From Labrys sp. KNU-23 (lineage in GTDB: Bacteria; Pseudomonadota; Alphaproteobacteria; Rhizobiales; Labraceae), in NCBI RefSeq assembly GCF_008330945.1, contig NZ_CP043489.1, positions 434,001 to 498,000 on the forward strand: DNA of 64,000 nucleotides, given 5' to 3'. Shown here piece after piece: positions 52,402 to 60,854 of the stretch (position 1 is its first letter; the number at the start of each line of letters is the position of its first letter). The translations under genes were made by a program, and so were the position numbers. The notes below the pieces were generated by a model that saw nothing but the letters and a program-made list of their open reading frames with translations, was not told the origin of the DNA and ran no database searches.

Positions 52402-53226
52402 ATGACCAGCTTGAAAGGTCGTACCGCGCTCATCACCGGGGGCCTCACCGGCCAGGGGCTCGCCATCGCCCAGGCCTTGGCGAGCGCCGGCGCCAATGTC
52501 GCGGTCGGCTCCTATATCGGTGAGGACGCACGCCTGGGCGATGCCGCGGCCTATCCCGTTGAGGCCGAACTGCAGCGCGTGCGCGCCATGCTCGAGGTTG
52601 AGGGGGGCAAGGTCTACGCCGGCCATCTCGACGTGCGCTCCAGCGAGGTCATCGATGCCTTCATCGAGGCGTCAGAAGCGGCCTGCGGCCCCATCGACAT
52701 CCTGGTGAACGCCGCCGGAACCACGACAGAGCAGCCGGTCAGCGGTCATTCGGACGCGCTCTGGGAGAAGATCCTCGACACCAACCTCACCGGGGCCTTT
52801 CGCACCACGCGCAGCCTCCTCCCAGGCATGATCGCGCGGGGCTGGGGCCGCGTCATCAATATCGGCTCGACGGCCGCCAGTGTCGGCTGGAAGGACAACC
52901 CGGCCTATTGCGCCTCCAAGTCCGGCCTGCTGGGCCTGACGCGCTGCGTGGCACTGGAAGGGGCACCGCATGGTGTCACGGCTGTGATGATCTCACCGAC
53001 CTGGGTGGAGACCGAACTGATGCGCCGCAACGTCGCCCAGGTCGCCGAACGCGAAGGCAAGGGAGAAAGTCTGGAAAGCGCCATGGCCCGGATTGCCGCC
53101 CAAAACCCGCAGCAACGTATCATCCAACCCGGCGAAGTGGCGGGTCTGGCTGTGTTTCTCTGCAGCGAGGCCGCAAAGGGCATCACGGCCGAAAACATCC
53201 AGATCACCGGAGGCGCGCTCTGGTAG
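52402..53226 (+). CDS. Short-chain dehydrogenase/reductase
   Basis: 274 residues. Classical SDR: cofactor motif TGGLTGQGLA, NAAGTTT after the fourth strand, catalytic Ser in NIGSTAASVG and YCASK (Tyr-x3-Lys). The C-terminal end ENIQITGGALW is typical of 3-oxoacyl reductase and 3-hydroxybutyrate dehydrogenase relatives. It begins 9 bp after the sulfatase stop and is the last gene of the acx operon. Reduction of the beta-keto acid made by the carboxylase is a reasonable inference, not proven. Confidence 0.88.
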   Translation: MTSLKGRTALITGGLTGQGLAIAQALASAGANVAVGSYIGEDARLGDAAAYPVEAELQRVRAMLEVEGGKVYAGHLDVRSSEVIDAFIEASEAACGPIDILVNAAGTTTEQPVSGHSDALWEKILDTNLTGAFRTTRSLLPGMIARGWGRVINIGSTAASVGWKDNPAYCASKSGLLGLTRCVALEGAPHGVTAVMISPTWVETELMRRNVAQVAEREGKGESLESAMARIAAQNPQQRIIQPGEVAGLAVFLCSEAAKGITAENIQITGGALW

Positions 53227-53289
53227 AAACGTTCGGCGGTCGCCAGTTCAATGCGGTTCACTTAAGGAAAGCAAGGCTTGCCTGTAGCT

Positions 53290-53377
53290 TGTCATTGCCG
53301 GGCTTGACCCGGCAATCCAGTCCTTTAGGTCGGTTCGTGGCCGCCCCTGGATACCCGGGACAAGCCCGGGTATGACA
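53290..53377. repeat. Paired REP-like palindromes
   Basis: Two 31-bp palindromic units in opposite orientation: 53290-53320 (TGTCATT, core GCCGGGCTTGACCCGGC, AATCCAG) and 53347-53377 (CTGGATA, core CCCGGGACAAGCCCGGG, TATGACA). Together they form an 88-bp imperfect inverted repeat in the gap after the acx operon. The type is common between genes in Alphaproteobacteria; it may act as a 3' mRNA stabiliser or terminator for the operon. Confidence 0.75.
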
Positions 53378-53455
53378 AACTCTGAGCCGCACTGGACCTA
53401 GCCTGCCTTTCTTCACACTAGGACCGAGTGCGACCGTCGATGTGGAAGGCTACGG

Positions 53456-54508
53456 ATGAAATCGACCCTGATCGCCTCCGGCCTTCCGCTTGCTACCGTC
53501 AATGCCGCCATCGGCGAGGCCGCCCGGCTGGTGGGAACATCCGACTTCTATGTCGCCCTGCTCGCGGCCTTTCGTTCCCTGGTGTCGCACGACATCGCCA
53601 CCATGGTGCGCTACTCGGCGGTCGGCCGGCCGAGCTTCCTCATGCATCACGGCTTCTCGGATGCCCTGGCCCGCCAATATGAGACGACCTTCCATGTCTT
53701 CGACCCGTTCCATCGCTATTGGGCGCAGACGGAACGGCCGGGCGTGGTCAGCCTCGACATGTTCCCGGTCACGGCCACCCGGCAGAGCCGCTATGTCCGC
53801 GAATTCCTGCAGGAATCCAGCATCACCGACGAGCTCGGCTACTTCCTTCCCGCCATGGGGCGAGCCAGCGTCGCCTTGTTCCTGGAACGTCGTATCGGCC
53901 GCTTCCTCGACAGTGAACGCACGGCGATGGAGGACTTCTATCCTCTGTTCGCCGGGCTCGAGACCGCCCATGTCAATGCGGTCCTGGCGGCGGCAATCGG
54001 GCGCGGCGCAGGCGGCGTCTCCCTGCCGCTGGCCATCATGCTGCGCGACCTCGAAGGCTGTGTCATTCACGCATCCGAGGCCTGGCGGGACTTGGAGAGC
54101 CGGAATACCGACCTGCGGCGCGCCGTCGAACGGCTGACGGCCGAGAATGCCGGCGAGGCCGTACTGGACGACGCCACCGTTCTGCACAGGACCCGGATCT
54201 CGCCTGCCCATGGCTCCGCGCCAGAAGGTTGGCTTTTCACGGTGGAGAAATCGGCATCCTCTTCAACGGATTACGACCAGGCGATCATCTCCGAGCTCAA
54301 TCCGGCCCTCACGCCTCGGGAGATCGATATCGTCAAGCTGGTGCTCGAAGGCCACCCCACCGCCACCATCGCCCAGCGTCTCAAGCTCCAGCGCGGCACG
54401 GTGAAGAACCATCGGCTGCGCATCTACGAAAAACTGGACATCACCTCGGAGCGGGAACTCTTCCTCACCTATATCCAGGCGCTGCAGAGGCATCGAGCGA
54501 ACGGATAG
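53456..54508 (+). CDS. LuxR-family regulator with an unassigned N-terminal sensor
   Basis: 350 residues: an N-terminal alpha/beta region (about 1-170, FDPFHRYWAQ, VREFLQES) that resembles the GAF-like or autoinducer-like half of LuxR solos but lacks the clear AHL signature, a middle segment, and a GerE HTH (LTPREIDIVKLVLEGHPTAT, LQRGTVKNHRLRIYEKL). ATG 53456 lies 230 bp after the acx operon on the same strand, so it is a possible regulator of it, although the REP repeats in between suggest separate transcription. Confidence 0.8.
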   Translation: MKSTLIASGLPLATVNAAIGEAARLVGTSDFYVALLAAFRSLVSHDIATMVRYSAVGRPSFLMHHGFSDALARQYETTFHVFDPFHRYWAQTERPGVVSLDMFPVTATRQSRYVREFLQESSITDELGYFLPAMGRASVALFLERRIGRFLDSERTAMEDFYPLFAGLETAHVNAVLAAAIGRGAGGVSLPLAIMLRDLEGCVIHASEAWRDLESRNTDLRRAVERLTAENAGEAVLDDATVLHRTRISPAHGSAPEGWLFTVEKSASSSTDYDQAIISELNPALTPREIDIVKLVLEGHPTATIAQRLKLQRGTVKNHRLRIYEKLDITSERELFLTYIQALQRHRANG

Positions 54509-54738
54509 CTTCTCTAAAAAAGCAACATTTACGGGATGATAACCATAAAACCTGAACCGGATCATTCGGTTTCGCATGAAAGGTGAAGCGGCTCGCCGAT
54601 AGCTGCCGGAGAATAGCCATCGCCCTGCAGGTCAGATTCAACTTCAAGGAATAAAAAACAATATCAACATATTACAGGGCCATTCGAAACATCCGCCTCA
54701 TTGTCGCACTTGCCGATGCCCACGAGGCCATGCCGCAC

Positions 54739-55374
54739 TCACCAGCGTAGCAGGCGGCGGCCGGCAACATATCCCACCACGGTAACGATACCCGTCGCCA
54801 GGCTATACCAGGTCGCGACGAAGAGCGGGCTGTCATCCACGCAATGGCTGGCGTAAAGGGTTGCGGCGATGCCGCTGGCGGCCAGGCCTGCCACCGCCCC
54901 GGCCCTGCCGGGGTTCTCGGGCGCGCCCTGGCGCAGGGCATAGAGAATGCAGGCCAACGGCCCGAGTGCCAGCAAGGGTATCAGCATCAGGCAATAGCGG
55001 GCATTGACCCCCATCCAGCGTGTACCCCAGCTGGCGGATGGCATGACCATCATTTCCACTGTGACTGCGCCAATCAAGAGCAAGGGCGCGACGACCAAAG
55101 CAAGGCGCCATCCTCCGGAAGATGCACCCGGCCTGACGAGACGCAGGATCAGGCCACAGGCCGAAACAGCCAGTGACAGCGTCACCACGAACTTGAACAG
55201 GAAGCGCCATGTCTCGGCCGCGGCCGCGATATCGGGACGAGGACGGAACCCGACGAAGAAGAGCACGGCCGAAAAAGCCGCACCGAGGATCACTGCAAGA
55301 GCAAAAGCCCTGCCGAGGGTCCATCCGACCGGCGCATCTTCAGAAATGGCATTGATGAGATCGTCGGTCTTCAC
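54739..55374 (-). CDS. nrsF: NrsF/DUF1109 anti-sigma factor
   Basis: 211 residues with six predicted membrane helices after a short cytoplasmic N-terminus (MKTDDLINAISEDAPV). This is the DUF1109/NrsF family, membrane proteins that hold the cognate ECF sigma factor inactive. Its start overlaps the sigma gene stop by 4 bp. Two short motifs typical of the family are visible, and the late CVDDSPLF segment contains a cysteine that could sense oxidation or metals, as described for NrsF relatives. Confidence 0.88.
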   Translation of the reverse strand: MKTDDLINAISEDAPVGWTLGRAFALAVILGAAFSAVLFFVGFRPRPDIAAAAETWRFLFKFVVTLSLAVSACGLILRLVRPGASSGGWRLALVVAPLLLIGAVTVEMMVMPSASWGTRWMGVNARYCLMLIPLLALGPLACILYALRQGAPENPGRAGAVAGLAASGIAATLYASHCVDDSPLFVATWYSLATGIVTVVGYVAGRRLLRW

Positions 55375-55928
55375 GACTGGTCACTCCGATAGAGCGCTGC
55401 GAGCTTCTTGAGGCCCCGATGCAAAGCGACGCGAACCGCCACCTCGGTCATCGTCAGCCGGGCAGCCATCTCGCGGATGCTGACGCCACCGAGGGAGATG
55501 GCTTCCACGATGTCTCGCTGCGGTGGTTTCAGATGCGCCAGCATTTTCTCGGCCTCATGCTGTGACAGTCCTGATGCCGGCTCCTCCGCCTCGAGAACCT
55601 CGATCACGTCCTCGATCGGCACCATCACCTGCCGCCCCCTGCGGCGCATGGTATCGATCATCTTGTTGCGCACTATTGCCGACAGCCAGGGACCGAGCGG
55701 GCGCGAGGAATCCCAGGTTCCGCGCTTGAGGTGAATGGCGAGCAGCACTTCCTGGACGACATCCTCGATTTCCGCCGGCGGCGCGCCGAAGCGCTCGCAA
55801 TAACGACGCGCCGTACCGCGCAGATAAGGGGTCACAGCTTGCAGGAACCGCCGATAGGCCGGTGAATCCCCGGCGATCGACTGCCGCAACCATGTCGCCC
55901 ACTCCTCTTCGCGCATGGAATTATGCAC
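55371..55928 (-). CDS. ECF sigma factor
   Basis: 185 residues: sigma region 2 (RYCERFGAPPAEIEDVVQEV, GPWLSAIVRNKMIDTMRRR) and region 4 (LKPPQRDIVEAISLGGVSIR, MTEVAVRVALHRGL). It forms a coupled pair with the NrsF-type anti-sigma gene, as in the alphaproteobacterial SigF/EcfF systems that respond to oxidative or heavy-metal stress. GTG 55928 has AGAGAGGA upstream; ATG 55916 is also possible. Related copper/RND genes lie 6 kb away, which would fit the regulon but is speculative. Confidence 0.88.
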   Translation of the reverse strand: MHNSMREEEWATWLRQSIAGDSPAYRRFLQAVTPYLRGTARRYCERFGAPPAEIEDVVQEVLLAIHLKRGTWDSSRPLGPWLSAIVRNKMIDTMRRRGRQVMVPIEDVIEVLEAEEPASGLSQHEAEKMLAHLKPPQRDIVEAISLGGVSIREMAARLTMTEVAVRVALHRGLKKLAALYRSDQS

Positions 55929-55987
55929 GCGCCATCCTCTCTACGGTCGGTCTCACGGCTTTGTTACTACCGAATGCCGGCACCGAC

Positions 55988-57253
55988 TCATTGCACCGCT
56001 GTCGCCTCGGCATAATCGTCCAGCACCGCCCGTATGGCCAGAGAGAGGCAGGCGGCCATGTCCACAGGGCCGTCATGCCCCGCCGCAACCGGCACGAACT
56101 GATGGACCAAAGTGGGCGGCAAGGTGCGCCCGGCCAGCGCCTGCGACAAGCGCGCCACGGCATCGGCCGCGACCGGATGAGGCCAGTAATAGCGGATGCG
56201 GTCGCTATAGCTGTAGTGGCGCAGCACATGCTGGCTGGCGGCATCGCCTTGATAATAACGCTGCCAGTAGCCGGGCTCGGCTAGCATCAGGGCCTCCATC
56301 GCCTTGGCCAGCGAGCGCTCGCCATAGGAAGCATCGAGTTCCCCGGCGAGGAGATCGAGACCATAAAGTGCCTCGCGCCAGGCAAAGGTCAGGCCGGGCC
56401 CGACCTTCAGGATGGCAAAGCCATCGGCCACCAATTGCGCCAACTTTTCCCGCGGCTGGTAGTCGGTGGAATGGGCCTCGAACACGAGGGAGGGCTCGTT
56501 GCCCAGCACGCCGATAAGATCCCGGGCCTTCTCGGGCTGGTAGACCACCACCTCCTCATGCCCGAACTCGACGCCGGGCTGCACTACGAGGCCAATCACG
56601 CGCTCCAGCGTCGCCTCGACGCCTTGCTGGCGGAAGATGGTCCGATGGGTCTCGATGGTCTGGCGCGCCGCCCCCGCCGCGGTCGGCTGCAGGCCGTCGA
56701 GCGCATGCCAGGCGCCACCTGGCACCGGCACCTCGGTGCCGATGATATAGACCGGCAGCGGCAGGCCGTTGTCGCGGGCAGTCTGTTCCGCCACCCGGGT
56801 CAGACGGGCGGCACGCCCGGCCGTGGTTTCGTCGTCGAGCGCCTCGGGTTCGCCCTTGCAACCCATGCTGGCGTCGAGATGGATCTTGCCGAATCCCGCC
56901 GCGACATAAGCCGCCATCATCGCCTCGGCCCTGGCCATCGCTTCCTCCGCCTCGAGATGGCGCCAGGGGTTGGGGCCGAGATGATCGCCGCCAAGGATCA
57001 GACCTGCGGTGTCATAGCCGACCGCCTTCGCCTTCCCGAGCACGAAACGCCTGAAATCGGCCGGTGTCATGCCGGTGTAGCCGCCCTCCTGGTTCACCTG
57101 GTTGCAGGTCGCTTCGATCAGCACCTCCCGTCCGCGCTCGCGGCCATGGGCCAGCGTCGTCTCGATCACGTCGGGATGAGCCGAGCAGATCGAGGCGATG
57201 CCTCGTGGCCTTCCGGTACGGCGCGCAGGGGCAAGGTCGAGAAGCGTGGTCAT
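55988..57253 (-). CDS. kbaZ: KbaZ/GatZ-like tagatose-bisphosphate aldolase non-catalytic subunit
   Basis: 421 residues, the usual length. Recognisable blocks: ASICSAHPDVIE, IEATCNQVNQEGGYTGM, LILGGDHLGPNPW, IHLDASMGCKGEP, YIIGTEVPVPGGA, FEAHSTDYQP, ILKVGPGLTFA. In enterobacteria this subunit supports the catalytic GatY/KbaY in galactitol or N-acetylgalactosamine breakdown. No catalytic partner is in the window. It is 29 bp downstream of the LacI gene and divergent from a sugar ABC transporter, so it likely belongs to uptake and use of a hexose or hexitol. Confidence 0.88.
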   Translation of the reverse strand: MTTLLDLAPARRTGRPRGIASICSAHPDVIETTLAHGRERGREVLIEATCNQVNQEGGYTGMTPADFRRFVLGKAKAVGYDTAGLILGGDHLGPNPWRHLEAEEAMARAEAMMAAYVAAGFGKIHLDASMGCKGEPEALDDETTAGRAARLTRVAEQTARDNGLPLPVYIIGTEVPVPGGAWHALDGLQPTAAGAARQTIETHRTIFRQQGVEATLERVIGLVVQPGVEFGHEEVVVYQPEKARDLIGVLGNEPSLVFEAHSTDYQPREKLAQLVADGFAILKVGPGLTFAWREALYGLDLLAGELDASYGERSLAKAMEALMLAEPGYWQRYYQGDAASQHVLRHYSYSDRIRYYWPHPVAADAVARLSQALAGRTLPPTLVHQFVPVAAGHDGPVDMAACLSLAIRAVLDDYAEATAVQ

Positions 57254-57282
57254 GTCGGGTCTCCGTGAAATGAGAATCGCAA

Positions 57283-58305
57283 TCAGGCCGAGGCCCGCAT
57301 CATCAATTGTGCCTCGAGCCGCAATTGCTGCTGCCCCTGTGAAGGTTCTTCGCCCTCGACCTGAGCGAGCAACAGTTCGACGCCGAGATTGCCGAGGCGG
57401 AAAAAGTCCTGCGCCACCGTGGTCAAGGGCGGACAGCCGAAGCGGCTATAGGGCTGATCGTCATGGCCGGCGACGCGCAACCGGCAATCGGCTTCGCGCC
57501 CGACCTTCAGGCCGCGCTGGAAGGCGGCGGCCATCACCCCCACGGCGATACGGTCATTGGCGCACAGCACCGTCGAGGTCGGAAACCCCGCTCCGTCGAT
57601 CACCTGCAGGGCCTCGCCATAGGCGATTTCCTCGAAACGCCAGTCCGGCTTGCCTGCGACGGTGACGATCTCCGGCTGGAAGCCGAGCCGTTCCATTGCC
57701 TGGACATAGGCATTGCTGCGCTCGGCGGCATTGTGATTGACCGCAGGCATTTCAAAGAAGCAGGGGGGCGTCCCCGTGCGGCAGAGATAATCGGTGATCA
57801 GGCCGATGCTCTGCTCGTTGTCGGTGCCGACGAAGGGCGAGCCGTCCTGCAGCGAGGAATCGAGATAGACCACGGGAATATGGGCGCGCAGGGTCTCCAT
57901 CCGCATCGCATCGGTATAGGCGCCGAGGGGGGCAATGATCGCTCCGGCAATCTTGAGCGACAGCAGCGTCTCCACCGAACGCGCCTCATGCAAGGCATCC
58001 CCTCGCGAGGAGAGCACCAGCACGAAGTAACCGTCCTGCGCGCAGCGTCGCTCGATGTGACGCACCATCTCCGAATAGAACATGTCGGAGGTATCGGGCA
58101 CGATCACGCCGATGATCTTGGGCCGCTTTCGATTGAGGTTCACCGCAAACAGGTTCGGCCGATAGTCATATTTAGCCAGGGCTCGCTCGATGCGGGTGCG
58201 GATCGATTTGCGCACGCTGCCTGGGTCATTGAAATATTTCGACACGGTCGGCCGTGAAATGCCACTGAGCTCGGCGAACTCGGCCATGTTCCTGATCTTT
58301 CGCAC
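57283..58305 (-). CDS. LacI-family transcriptional regulator
   Basis: 340 residues: N-terminal HTH (NMAEFAELSGISRPTVSKYF) with hinge helix, then a periplasmic-binding-like sensor domain (IGVIVPDTSDMFYSEMVRHI, VVYLDSSL, VLCANDRIAVGVMAAA). GTG 58305 with AGGGAGCGG upstream is taken; TTG 58308 adds one residue. It should repress the divergent sugar ABC transporter and the kbaZ gene that follows it until a sugar or sugar phosphate binds. Confidence 0.9.
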   Translation of the reverse strand: MRKIRNMAEFAELSGISRPTVSKYFNDPGSVRKSIRTRIERALAKYDYRPNLFAVNLNRKRPKIIGVIVPDTSDMFYSEMVRHIERRCAQDGYFVLVLSSRGDALHEARSVETLLSLKIAGAIIAPLGAYTDAMRMETLRAHIPVVYLDSSLQDGSPFVGTDNEQSIGLITDYLCRTGTPPCFFEMPAVNHNAAERSNAYVQAMERLGFQPEIVTVAGKPDWRFEEIAYGEALQVIDGAGFPTSTVLCANDRIAVGVMAAAFQRGLKVGREADCRLRVAGHDDQPYSRFGCPPLTTVAQDFFRLGNLGVELLLAQVEGEEPSQGQQQLRLEAQLMMRASA

Positions 58306-58750
58306 CAACCGCCGCTCCCTGTCGCATTCAGTTCGCCTTTAATTTTTACACAGGCAAACAATTTTATTTTTTACATGCCATAAAATTGGTCACTCGGAAT
58401 TTTCATCCGATCATTGCTTTCAAAAAATATATTATTCTAATTCAATATGATAATGCCAAAACCATTCCTCCAAACAAGGTTCGTTTTGTCAATTTTTCCA
58501 TGCGCAATATCTTTAATTGACGCTCACAGCGCAAAACCATAGTCTGACAATTAATAAAAGACAAAAACAAATTCAGGGAGGGAGAAGACGAGGGCGTGCG
58601 GCGCGACTTTGCTCGCGTTTGCCGCAATCAAAATCCCTTTCCTCACCTTGATCGGCGGCCTTTCCCGCCATGACCGGCCGGCGACCTCCCGTCAGAAGAG
58701 GATCCGTGCCGGAGGGATCGATCCGACTTACGTCAAACCGAGGAAACGAC
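58306..58750. other. AT-rich divergent promoter region (lacI / sugar ABC transporter)
   Basis: 445 bp, markedly AT-rich from 58330 to 58570. A possible plus-strand promoter is TTGACG (58517-58522), 17 bp, TAGTCT (58540-58545), leading to a leader of about 200 nt before the binding-protein gene. I do not see a perfect LacI-type palindrome. The annotated frame stays open upstream of 58751 but has no ribosome binding site. Confidence 0.45.
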
Positions 58751-59728
58751 ATGAGGAAACTGCTTACGGCCCTTGCGGCTCTTGCCATCGGGGCCAGCGT
58801 GCTCGCTGCTCCGGCGCAGGCCCAGGACAAGAAATACACCATCGCCCTCATCCCGGGCCTGACCACCGACGCCTTCTATATCTCCATGCGCAAGGGCGCC
58901 GAGGCGGCCGCCAAGGTGGTGGGAGCCGAGCTCGTGTTCCAGGGCGCGCCTGACTTCAACCCGGTGACGCAGACGCCCGTGCTCGATGCCGTCATCGCGC
59001 GCAAGCCCGACGCCATCCTGATCGCACCGACGGACAAGGTTCAGCTCGTTCAGCCGCTGAAGAAGGCCGCCGATGCCGGCATTCCGGTGATCACCGTCGA
59101 TACCTTCATCGGCACCGGCAAGTACCAGACCGGTGCGGGTGACGCCGACTTCCCGCTCTCCTATGTCGCCTCGGACAATATTCTGGGCGGACGCATCGCG
59201 GCCCGCGCCCTTGCCAAGGCCATCGACGAGAAGGGCAAGGTCTATGTCTCCAACGTGAAGCCGGGCATCTCGACCACGGATCAGCGCGAGGAAGGCTTCA
59301 AGGACGAGATGAAGAACTATCCCAACATCACTGTCCTTGAAACGCAATTCAACGACAACGATGCCAACAAGGCCGCTTCGCAGATGCAGTCGGTCTTCGC
59401 CCGTAATCCCGACCTCGCCGGCGTGTTCGGCGCCAATCTGTTCTCCGCCCTCGGTGCCGCCAACGGCGTGCAGCAGGCCGGCCAGAGCGGCAAGGTCCGC
59501 GTCGCCGCCTTCGACGCCCCGGCCACCATCGTCGACAACATCAAGTCCGGCCTGGTCGACATCGCCATCGCGCAGCATCCGGCGGAGATCGGCTATTTCG
59601 GCGTACTTTCCGCCTATGCCCATCTCACCGGCCAGTCGATCCCTGCCTCGATCGGCACGGGCTTCACCGTGATGGACAAGTCCAACGTCGACAAGCCGGA
59701 AGTGGCCGCCTTCATCTACAAGGAATGA
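58751..59728 (+). CDS. Sugar ABC transporter periplasmic binding protein
   Basis: 325 residues with a classical signal peptide (MRKLLTALAALAIGASVLAA, cleavage after APAQA), then the RbsB/FrcB-type fold: KKYTIALIPGLTTDAFYISM, ARKPDAILIAPTDK, AGIPVITVDTFIG, FDAPATIVDNIKSGLVDIAI. GAGGAAA stands before ATG 58751. It delivers a sugar to the permease and ATPase encoded next. A stem-loop after the gene probably raises its level over that of the membrane parts. Confidence 0.92.
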   Translation: MRKLLTALAALAIGASVLAAPAQAQDKKYTIALIPGLTTDAFYISMRKGAEAAAKVVGAELVFQGAPDFNPVTQTPVLDAVIARKPDAILIAPTDKVQLVQPLKKAADAGIPVITVDTFIGTGKYQTGAGDADFPLSYVASDNILGGRIAARALAKAIDEKGKVYVSNVKPGISTTDQREEGFKDEMKNYPNITVLETQFNDNDANKAASQMQSVFARNPDLAGVFGANLFSALGAANGVQQAGQSGKVRVAAFDAPATIVDNIKSGLVDIAIAQHPAEIGYFGVLSAYAHLTGQSIPASIGTGFTVMDKSNVDKPEVAAFIYKE

Positions 59729-59746
59729 GGCCTTCCTCGCATCTGC

Positions 59747-59787
59747 GCCGCCGGAGCCCTTGGAGCAGGACGCTCCGGCCCGGCGGC
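59747..59787 (+). terminator. Intercistronic stem-loop after the binding-protein gene
   Basis: CCGGAGC (59751-59757) pairs with GCTCCGG (59772-59778), extended by GCCG/CGGC outer pairs with a bulge. No T-run follows, so it more likely acts as a 3' mRNA stabiliser or partial terminator that sets binding protein in excess over permease. Confidence 0.5.
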
Positions 59788-59816
59788 CTCTTCATGACCT
59801 CTCAACGGAGCGCCTG

Positions 59817-60854
59817 ATGTCGGCAGCCCAATCCTCCCTCAGCCGGGCGCAGCCCGCGGCAGGACCTCATCCCATCCTTCTGCGCATCGCGGAGCTCAGG
59901 GCCTGGCTCTTCCTCGTCCTGCTCCTGGTTTTCTTCGAATGCTGGGCCAGGATCGCCTACGGCTCGACCTTCGTGTTCTCGGTCCCGACGCTGCAATCGA
60001 TCTCGATCTATGCCGTCGCACCGCTCCTGCTGGCCCTCGGCTCGACCTTCGTGATCATTTCGGGCGGCATCGACCTGTCGATCGGCTTCATCATGGGGCT
60101 GTCGGCGGTGGTGGCTGCTCACACGGCCAATCTCATGGGCGCTTCCATGCCGCCTTTCCCGGCCATGCTGATCGGCATCGTGGTCGGCGTCGCCGTAGCC
60201 ACCATCCCCGGCTACATCAACGGCCTGCTGATTTCGAAACTCAGGGTTCCTCCCTTCATCGGCACGCTCGGCATGTATGGCGTGGCACGCGGCATCGCCT
60301 ATCTGCTTGCCGGCGGCACCACGGTTCCGGTGTCGAACAGCTGGTTCGCGGCGCTCGGCAATGGCCGCTTCTACGGCGTACCCATCGTGGTGATCGTGGC
60401 CGCCCTCTTCCTCATCCTGATGCACTATCTGCTGTCGCAGACGCGCTTCGGCCAGCACACCTACGCCATCGGCGCCAGCGAGCAGGCCGCGCTTCGGGCC
60501 GGCATCAATGTCTCCAGGCACACCCGCAAGCTCTACGTGCTGTCGGCCGTCTGCGCCGGCATCGGCGGCGTGCTCTATGCGGCCCGCTTCACCGCCGGCG
60601 CAGCCCAGGCCGGCGAACCGCTCCTGCTCGATTCGATCGCCGCCGTGGTGATCGGCGGCGCCAGCCTGTTCGGCGGCTCAGGCTCGATCTCGGGCACGCT
60701 GGCCGGGGCGCTCGTCATCGCCGTGATCCAGTTCGGCCTCGTCTACATCAATGTCGAGCCGTTCTGGCAATTCGTCTCGGTCGGCGTCGTCATCATCGTT
60801 TCCGTGCTGGTCGACCAGGCGCAGCGCAGCATCGCCGGAGGCCGCCGTTCATGA
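59817..60854 (+). CDS. Sugar ABC transporter permease (RbsC/FrcC-like)
   Basis: 345 residues, about eight to ten membrane helices. The family signature around ISGGIDLSIGFIMGLSAVVA and the EAA-like loop ALRAGINVSRHTRKLYVLS are visible, as is IGGASLFGGSGSISGTLAGA. ATG 59817 has CGGAG 7 nt upstream; the frame is open further upstream without a ribosome binding site. Stop overlaps the ATPase start by 4 bp. As a homodimer it forms the channel for the sugar presented by the binding protein. Confidence 0.92.
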   Translation: MSAAQSSLSRAQPAAGPHPILLRIAELRAWLFLVLLLVFFECWARIAYGSTFVFSVPTLQSISIYAVAPLLLALGSTFVIISGGIDLSIGFIMGLSAVVAAHTANLMGASMPPFPAMLIGIVVGVAVATIPGYINGLLISKLRVPPFIGTLGMYGVARGIAYLLAGGTTVPVSNSWFAALGNGRFYGVPIVVIVAALFLILMHYLLSQTRFGQHTYAIGASEQAALRAGINVSRHTRKLYVLSAVCAGIGGVLYAARFTAGAAQAGEPLLLDSIAAVVIGGASLFGGSGSISGTLAGALVIAVIQFGLVYINVEPFWQFVSVGVVIIVSVLVDQAQRSIAGGRRS

